From contig NC_086380.1 of NCBI RefSeq assembly GCF_036588685.1, forward strand, positions 49,092,544 to 49,156,543: a DNA stretch of 64,000 nt, given 5' to 3'. Below the pieces are notes generated by a model that ran no database searches, had not been told where the DNA came from, and was given only the letters and a program-made list of their open reading frames with translations. Both the position numbers and the translations under genes were made by a program. The DNA comes from Mytilus trossulus (lineage: Eukaryota > Mollusca > Bivalvia > Mytilida > Mytilidae). The stretch's first letter is position 1; every line of letters begins with the position of its first letter. Below are positions 58,088 to 64,000 of the stretch, piece by piece.

Positions 58088-60853
58088 TTATGGAGGCATA
58101 ATTGGGTTCATCCAACTTAACAAAAACTCCATTTTTCCACTATTGTCAACTCTTGCTTCATGTACTTTAAATCCTTGACCACAGCTACTAAATTTCTGTT
58201 TGAGTGTTCCTTGGTGTTTTTCCTGAAGATAGTTCAATTTCTCTTTCAGCAATCTCTCCTCAAATATTGTTGTAAAGTATTTGATAAAATTATGAGCATG
58301 GTTTCGAACAGATGTAATTGAATGCCACCTCTGAATAATTCCAGATTGAATAAGATAATAAGCCTTTTTATTTATTAAACGCACTGCTAGTAATTTTTCA
58401 GGTTGTGAATAATCCAAAGAAGGGTTGTTATTGGTTGAAAGCACATTTACAGATTCCTTTTGCGAATTGGTACTAGTTTCCTTATTTTCTTCATTTCCTG
58501 GTTTGTCAGATTTATTAAAGAATTTATGCTTGGTTTGATTTAGAGGTCTTTTTCTCTTTTTCCCGCTCATTGTTCTGTCCACATGAAATTGACGCACTAT
58601 ATTTGTTGGAATTTTACATGGAAAATGCCACTCGGTTTGTCCTGTTTTGAATTTTATTTTGTAATATAGTGTACCATTACCTCGATTTGAAGCCATTAGA
58701 CGGTCGATGTTTTCTTCACTAAATGGAGTACAATTTCCACGTTTACAATCTTGACACGATGGTTTGGTGTTGCCAACAGGTGGATTGCATGGTTGGTTCT
58801 GGTTGTTGTTACCAATTCTCTGGTCTCTGTTCTGTTGTTGTCTACCATTGTTGTTATCATTTTGCTGTCCCCTGTTCTGTTGTTGTCTATCACTGTTGTC
58901 TCCATTTTGCTGTCCTCTGTTCTGTTGTTGTCTGTCATTGTTGTCCCCATTTTGCTGTCTTCGATTTTGTTGTTGTCTGTCATTGTTATCTTGTCGACCT
59001 ATTTCGTCTGGATCTAACTCATCATCATCATTTTCATGTTCTGGAGGCGGATTAGTTGGTCTAGTGTTAGGGTCATAGTATGGCTTCAACCTATGCGCAG
59101 TTACTAGTGACTTCACTTCTTTGTTGTTAGCACAATTACGGATTCTGTATGTGTGGTTTGATCTATTCACAAGTGTTATATAATATGGACCTACCCATTT
59201 ACGATGTAGTTTTGGAGCCTTTCCTACGGGAACTTTTGTACAATACAGCCAAACTCTTTGGGTAGGTCTTAACTCTGGTTCCTGTGCTGTCTTGTCGTAT
59301 TGGCGTTTATTTCTCTCTTGGGCTACTTCAATGTTCTCTGACGCAATTTTCCTGGTTTTCTCTAAATTTTGTAGAATTCTTCCTAAGAATATCCTATGAT
59401 CTTGGGCCAAATGTTCCTTAGGTATTAAAGAAGTGTCTATTGGTAGACACATCTCTCGTCCAAACAACAAGAAAAATGGTGAGAAATCAGTTGACTGAGT
59501 TGCTGGTGTGGCTCGGTATGCCATCATGATTCCTGGTAATAGATGAACCCAGTCATCTTGCTGATCCTTAGCATAACTGCGTATAGATTGGAGAATAACG
59601 GAGTTCATTCTTTCAACAGATCCATTGGTTTGCGGATGATAGGAGCTCGTCAAGTGCCTTGTAATCTGAAACATTTCAGATAATGCTTTAACAAGGTTCG
59701 AGGTAAAGTTCCTGCCGCGATCTGATATGAGAATTCTAGGTGCTCCGTATCGTGAGATAATCTCCCTGTACAGTATTCCTGCTACCTCACCAGCTTCTTG
59801 TGTTTTTAAAGGGAATATCTCACTCCACTTAGAATAGCTGTCCACCACTAAAAGTACATGCTTGTATTTGTCTGGAGTTGTAGGTAGACCACTAAGTATG
59901 TCCATATGCCATCTACTAAATATGTCATCACTTATTTGTGGTTTAAGAGGTGGTCGTTTAGCACCATAATTCCTTTTCGATTGTTGACACACTTCACATG
60001 TTTTAACGTATTGTTTAATATCCTCATACATTGAAGGCCAAAAGTATTTATTACGAAGTGATGAGTATGTTCTGTCGAAACCTTGATGACCACCGCCTAG
60101 AATACAGTCATGGTAAGACCTTAAAAGGTCGTCACGTAAAATTCTAGGAACAGCTATCTGTTTCACTAAACGCTCATGTCTCGGTACTTGTTTACACCTC
60201 TTTGAATAAAAATGTTTTAAAATTCCATCCTCTATTTCAAAATTGTATGATTCCGCTACTATTGTTCTCGCTAAAATTGCATCATCTGGTAATTCTCTAT
60301 TAAACTTGTAATTGTAAATTTCGGAAAAGTCTCGACACTCTTTTTGATGTTTGGATAAATTCTTGAGTTCAGGTTCTTGAATTTCAGATTCTTGTATGTT
60401 TGCGATTACATTTTCCTCACTTTCTCCTTTATAAAAAAATACAGTTTCAGTATACTCCTTTTCATTAATATTGTACAAATGTTCTGCCAAATCGCTTGAG
60501 TCTTGTGCTGTTGAATTTGTGTACTGTTGCCTGGATAGACAATCGGCAGTATTCTTAGAGCCTTCACGGTGTATAATCTTGAAGTTGTATCCCTGAAGTA
60601 GCAAACTCCATCTTCCTAGACGACCTTGACAGTCTTTGATTTTCTGTAGATACTTAACAGATACATTGTCGGTATACACAGTGAATTCTTGATTTGCCAA
60701 ATAATGTTTGAAGTGCTGTATTCCATCCACTAGAGCTAGTGCTTCCTTTTCTGTAATATGCCATCTAAGTTCAGAACCACGAAGAGATCTTCCACCATAA
60801 GCAATGGAATGTTCCACTCCATTCTGAATCTGACTTAACACATATCCCATCAT
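58088..60853 (-). CDS. pol: Pol second frame: RNase H, integrase and long C-terminal extension, 921 aa
   Basis: RNase H part at residues 1-108 with E37 (ITEKEA), D62 (YTDN) and D104 (NTADCLSR). Integrase zinc-binding H248, H256, C286, C289; catalytic core D318, D378, E414; a GPY/F-like module near 552-571 (KWVGPYYI). Residues 600-690 are Asn/Gln-rich with four 15-residue repeats (RQQQNRGQQNG type). Then C700-x2-C703-x4-C708 and three chromodomain-like stretches (YYKIKFKTGQTEW, EKLLAVRLINKKAYYLI, KVHEARVDNSGKMEFLLSW). The frame begins just after the first RNase H catalytic Asp, which is in the preceding frame. Chromodomain calls are inference. Confidence 0.88.
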   Translation of the reverse strand: MMGYVLSQIQNGVEHSIAYGGRSLRGSELRWHITEKEALALVDGIQHFKHYLANQEFTVYTDNVSVKYLQKIKDCQGRLGRWSLLLQGYNFKIIHREGSKNTADCLSRQQYTNSTAQDSSDLAEHLYNINEKEYTETVFFYKGESEENVIANIQESEIQEPELKNLSKHQKECRDFSEIYNYKFNRELPDDAILARTIVAESYNFEIEDGILKHFYSKRCKQVPRHERLVKQIAVPRILRDDLLRSYHDCILGGGHQGFDRTYSSLRNKYFWPSMYEDIKQYVKTCEVCQQSKRNYGAKRPPLKPQISDDIFSRWHMDILSGLPTTPDKYKHVLLVVDSYSKWSEIFPLKTQEAGEVAGILYREIISRYGAPRILISDRGRNFTSNLVKALSEMFQITRHLTSSYHPQTNGSVERMNSVILQSIRSYAKDQQDDWVHLLPGIMMAYRATPATQSTDFSPFFLLFGREMCLPIDTSLIPKEHLAQDHRIFLGRILQNLEKTRKIASENIEVAQERNKRQYDKTAQEPELRPTQRVWLYCTKVPVGKAPKLHRKWVGPYYITLVNRSNHTYRIRNCANNKEVKSLVTAHRLKPYYDPNTRPTNPPPEHENDDDELDPDEIGRQDNNDRQQQNRRQQNGDNNDRQQQNRGQQNGDNSDRQQQNRGQQNDNNNGRQQQNRDQRIGNNNQNQPCNPPVGNTKPSCQDCKRGNCTPFSEENIDRLMASNRGNGTLYYKIKFKTGQTEWHFPCKIPTNIVRQFHVDRTMSGKKRKRPLNQTKHKFFNKSDKPGNEENKETSTNSQKESVNVLSTNNNPSLDYSQPEKLLAVRLINKKAYYLIQSGIIQRWHSITSVRNHAHNFIKYFTTIFEERLLKEKLNYLQEKHQGTLKQKFSSCGQGFKVHEARVDNSGKMEFLLSWMNPIMPP
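58795..58990 (-). repeat. 45-bp minisatellite coding Asn/Gln-rich repeats in pol
   Basis: Four in-frame units of about 45 bp encode DNNDRQQQNRGQQNG variants. Frames seen on the plus strand here (58723-59078) are antisense shadows. Confidence 0.85.
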
Positions 60854-62850
60854 TTTTTGCCCATTGAATATTCAGATGCATCTGTGGATAATATGAATGG
60901 TTTATCAAATTCTGGAAACACTAGAATAGGTGCGGAAATAAGTGCATTTTTCAGAGTATCAAATGCCCTCTGACATTTCAATGTCCAGTTAAATTTCATA
61001 TTTTTCTTTAAAAGTGATGTTAACGGTGTGGCAATACACGCATAGTCCTTCACAAATTTTCTGTAATAGTTCGCCATTCCTAAAAAACTTTTCACTTGTT
61101 TCGCATTCTTAGGAGTTTGAAAATTGTTCACTTTTTCTGTATTTTCTGGGTTTACTTTAATTCCATTTTTTGAAATAATATGTCCTAAATATTTTACTTC
61201 TTTCTTTGCAAATTTACATTTTGACGGATGTAATTTTAAGTTAGCACTGCGTAAATTTGTAAACACTAAATTTAAATGTTGTAAATGTTCCTCAAAGTTC
61301 TTGGAAAAAATTAAAACGTCATCTATGTATACTAAGGCAATCTTGAAATTTAGATTTTTCAGTACTTTAGTCATTAAACACTGGAATGTCATTGGTGAAT
61401 TCATCATACCAAATGCTAGTCTGTTGAATTCATAAACTCCCTTGTGTGTGATGAATGCACTCTTGTATTTTGTGGCAGGGTCTAACGGTACCTGCCAGAA
61501 TCCTGAACGAAGGTCGATAGTTGAATATAGCTCAGGTTTGGCATCAGCTAATGTATCCAAAATGTCAGACATGTGTGGAATTCCAAACGAAAGTGGCTCT
61601 GTTATCTTGTTGAGCACTCGGAAGTCCACACAAAAACGAAATTCCCCATTTTGCTTCTTCACTAACACTACAGGGCTGTGGAATGGTGATGTAGATTCTT
61701 CGATGATACCATGTCTCTCCATCTCATCTAGTTGTCGCTCGATTTCTGCACGCATCTGTGGTGATTGACGATAAGGTGCTAAACTAACCACCTTATCGCC
61801 CTTTGTATGAATGGTATGATAGTGCATTTCAGTTTTACCAAGTTCCGATAAATCCTTGGCAAATATGTCTCTGTTCCGGCTTAAAAATTTATAAAGTTTT
61901 TGTTGTTGCTCCAAATTCAAATCTGTATCCTCTAAATTAATCCCTAAGTCTGCTAATACATTTTTACAGTTATTTTTTGAATATTTCTCACTTTCCAAAA
62001 CACTGCATAAAAATCCGTCACCTTGTTCTTTGAAAGCATGAATATTTCTAAAGTTAAGTAGCTGCGCAACAGCAATTTGTAATTTCGAGTCCAAATAAAT
62101 AGTTTGATTTGTTGGATTTAAAAGTCTGTAAATTCCCATGTTGTTATTATCAATATTACAAACTGTTTTTCCACCAGCTATAGAAAAGTGTGACTGAAGT
62201 TTATGGCATGGTTCTAAAATTACTGTACTTCCTATTTGAAATTTTGGAATTTTAACCGGTATAATTGTTTCTGATTGAGGTTCTAAAATCACTGAATTCA
62301 CGGTTTCTGCCAAAGCTGTAACTGCACTATTGTCTTGAAAGGTTGCTATGGTAACATGAGCAACACTATCTTGATGTTCCATGTTCATTGCTGAATTCTT
62401 CCGAGTTGGTATTGTTAAAGTCATATTTTCAAAGTCGGTTTTCACTTTATTGTTTCTCAAAAAATCTAATCCTAATATAGCTTTTGCATGTAGTGTTTCA
62501 AATATACGGAATTTCTGGTAAATTTTGTATTGTCCAAAAGATAGCTGTAGTACTATTTCACCAATTATCGCATGCACTTCTCCACAGACACCTATTGCAC
62601 TATTTATCGTTGATTTCTGTATCGCTGTAGTAGTGTTTAGACGGTACAGCTGATGTTGACTGATACAGCTAAAAGATGCTCCACTGTCAACTAAACATCT
62701 CACTTGGTGGTCTTCTAGTCCAATTTCGACAAAGTTCCTCTCCATGGTTGTAGTAAACTGGAAACTTGCTGTTCCTGGTATTACACTGGATAGCCTGGCA
62801 CATCTGTCTTTTTGGCAGCACCATCCTTTTGAAATCCTTTTTCTACCCAT
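60850..62850 (-). CDS. pol: Pol first frame: aspartic protease and reverse transcriptase, 666 aa
   Basis: Protease active site LVDSGAS at 53-59 with the ILGLDFL signature at 125-131. RT fingers and palm: FCVDFRVLN near 406-414, LRSGFWQVPL near 447-456, RLAFGMMNSP near 477-486, catalytic YIDD at 508-511, KYLGHIIS in the thumb region. The frame ends right after FILSTDAS (first RNase H Asp at 657) with TGA. That stop overlaps the ATG of the next frame (ATGA), and an A6 run precedes it. The N-terminus (WCCQKDRC) follows no gag and the start ATG is simply the first in frame. Confidence 0.9.
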   Translation of the reverse strand: MGRKRISKGWCCQKDRCARLSSVIPGTASFQFTTTMERNFVEIGLEDHQVRCLVDSGASFSCISQHQLYRLNTTTAIQKSTINSAIGVCGEVHAIIGEIVLQLSFGQYKIYQKFRIFETLHAKAILGLDFLRNNKVKTDFENMTLTIPTRKNSAMNMEHQDSVAHVTIATFQDNSAVTALAETVNSVILEPQSETIIPVKIPKFQIGSTVILEPCHKLQSHFSIAGGKTVCNIDNNNMGIYRLLNPTNQTIYLDSKLQIAVAQLLNFRNIHAFKEQGDGFLCSVLESEKYSKNNCKNVLADLGINLEDTDLNLEQQQKLYKFLSRNRDIFAKDLSELGKTEMHYHTIHTKGDKVVSLAPYRQSPQMRAEIERQLDEMERHGIIEESTSPFHSPVVLVKKQNGEFRFCVDFRVLNKITEPLSFGIPHMSDILDTLADAKPELYSTIDLRSGFWQVPLDPATKYKSAFITHKGVYEFNRLAFGMMNSPMTFQCLMTKVLKNLNFKIALVYIDDVLIFSKNFEEHLQHLNLVFTNLRSANLKLHPSKCKFAKKEVKYLGHIISKNGIKVNPENTEKVNNFQTPKNAKQVKSFLGMANYYRKFVKDYACIATPLTSLLKKNMKFNWTLKCQRAFDTLKNALISAPILVFPEFDKPFILSTDASEYSMGKK

Positions 62851-63374
62851 GATGATATTTCTATTCCAATTACCAAACTGAAACTTAAAGTATTTTTGTC
62901 AGTATATTGTTTATGTTCGATTCTCTCTACCTTAAGTTATAACTTTATTAATTATGCAAATGAAATCTCTCCTGAACTACATGTTAAATTCTCTCTACTA
63001 TGAGTTAAATTTCCAGATCGTATAAAATTATTTGCACAAGTACAGTTTCTCCTGAACTGAATTTTATCTCCTGTAAAGATTTTGCACAAATAAATATTTA
63101 TCTAAAGTTAACAGATTCACACCAAGAATCAACATACATCTATACTTTCCACTTAAAAGTTATTAAAGTGTATTATAATAGGCAAGATGTACTTATCTTT
63201 TAGTTATGTGTTGTTTAATCTGCAACTTGTCTCTCCTGCTACTGGTTCTCTCTTCCTCTCATTGTCCCTCCTACTGTTATCTCAATTTTGAAATTTTAAG
63301 TTTTAAATAATTTTGAATTAATTTTGTCAACCTACATTCTAGCTATGCAGTTTCAGAATCTCTTTTGTATCATG
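62851..63374 (-). other. Leader region of the gypsy element without gag
   Basis: About 520 bp between the primer binding site and the protease frame. AT-rich, with recurrent AGGAGAGA/AGAGAGAA motifs. No frame longer than a few tens of codons, so gag is absent rather than frameshifted. Confidence 0.75.
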
Positions 63375-63393
63375 CCTCGGGTCAACTCCGCCA
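63375..63393 (-). other. Candidate tRNA primer binding site
   Basis: Minus-strand TGGCGGAGTTGACCCGAGG starts four bases after the 5' LTR end. It begins TGG, as expected for pairing with a tRNA CCA end. I could not assign the tRNA. Confidence 0.7.
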
Positions 63394-63397
63394 TATC

Positions 63398-64000
63398 TGT
63401 CACCAAGGTTCCTCCAGAGCACTGTTAGATAAGGGGGAGCTAACTCGTTTGTGCTGGAACCAAGGGACAGGGGGTCAGTCTATCGCTAGACTTAATGTTC
63501 TGATAGGCATAGCTAAAACGCAAGGAAGGTTTTCATAATTTAATTACTGTAACAATTTAAACGAATGATGATAACAAATCAATAAGTAAACAATTCCAAA
63601 TAATAATAATAATCTAAATCAAGTACAAAGTATCAAATCTAAATATTAATTCCAAAGTAAAACTATTTCTCCTTAAATGTAAAATCCAAAATAAATGCCA
63701 AAACTACTAAAACATAAAATGTAATTAATCTCAATTTCAAAATATAAAAGTCTCAAAATAAAAGTTTCTCAAAAGTATTTTCTAAAGTTAAATTTATGAG
63801 TCAGAGATAAATTTAGTCTCACACTACACAGTCAACTGGTAGACTGGTAGACAGTCTTATAGGGCCAGTATAATGACATGAGTAGTGTGAGGTTACGCTT
63901 CCGAAACACTGACTGCCTTTCCAAAATTTACAACGATATTTATACTAAAATCTAAAATAAATAAATATGTCTCGACATGTTAATAATACTCTCATTAGCA
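63398..64000 (-). repeat. 5' LTR, partial (603 of about 884 bp)
   Basis: Identical to 56719-57321 except for one base (63584). It runs off the right end of the window and would be expected to end near 64281. Confidence 0.92.

Larger units (their letters stand above)
56719..64000 (-). mobile_element. Ty3/gypsy LTR retrotransposon, gag-less, 5' LTR cut by window edge
   Basis: In element sense (minus strand): 5' LTR (64000 to 63398, partial), primer binding site, a 550-bp untranslated stretch, pol in two frames (62850-60850, 60853-58088), polypurine tract, 3' LTR (57602-56719). Over the 603 bp shared, the LTRs differ at one base I can find (56905 T versus 63584 A), so the insertion is recent. 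No gag frame lies between the 5' LTR and protease. The domain order protease-RT-RNase H-integrase is that of Ty3/gypsy (Metaviridae). Confidence 0.92.

Noticed and set aside
58723..59078. Three plus-strand frames opposite the integrase tail
   Set aside because: Antisense shadows of the Asn/Gln-rich coding repeats in pol.
61124..61768. Plus-strand frames of 103 and 108 codons
   Set aside because: Opposite the RT coding region; no motif of their own.

Overview
This is an AT-rich, repeat-dense, intron-containing animal genome segment. I read it as a marine bivalve, most likely a mussel of the Mytilus type. The reasons are the dispersed repeats, which I recognise from memory as typical of mussel and other bivalve genomes (not searched), a DZIP3-like HEPN/STAND/ankyrin gene of the kind expanded in bivalves, and a Ty3/gypsy retrotransposon. 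There is no bacterial gene organisation, and I saw no tRNA, rRNA or true CRISPR array.

Layout. 1-2.8 kb is intergenic repeat sequence. 2.8-15.9 kb (+ strand) holds one four-exon gene for a 1397-residue protein: an N-terminal HEPN domain with an R-x4-H motif, a STAND-type P-loop NTPase, and about 19 ankyrin repeats. Its introns are largely filled with transposon-derived sequence. 16.1-30.7 kb has no intact gene: an inverted bivalve repeat, a 2.1 kb foldback element made of palindromic units, dispersed repeats and a dead reverse transcriptase. 30.7-40.0 kb (- strand) carries the last five exons I can chain in phase of a second gene, whose product I do not recognise. A TIR element flanked by TTAA and a foldback element with a 9-bp target duplication interrupt or neighbour its introns. 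40-56.7 kb is repeat-rich intergenic DNA with two more inverted minisatellite structures, several MITEs and a LINE fragment. 56.7-64 kb is a young Ty3/gypsy element on the - strand. Its 3' LTR is complete, its 5' LTR is cut by the window edge, it has no gag, and its pol is split into two overlapping frames.

How the parts fit. The only clearly functional-looking host genes are the HEPN-STAND-ankyrin gene and the unrecognised minus-strand gene. The first has the architecture of an NLR-like sensor: ankyrin repeats as ligand-binding scaffold, a STAND NTPase as switch, and a HEPN domain as a possible RNase effector. An innate-immune role is inference. The other notable theme is at least four inverted-arm (foldback) elements whose arms are themselves tandem minisatellites, within about 31 kb.
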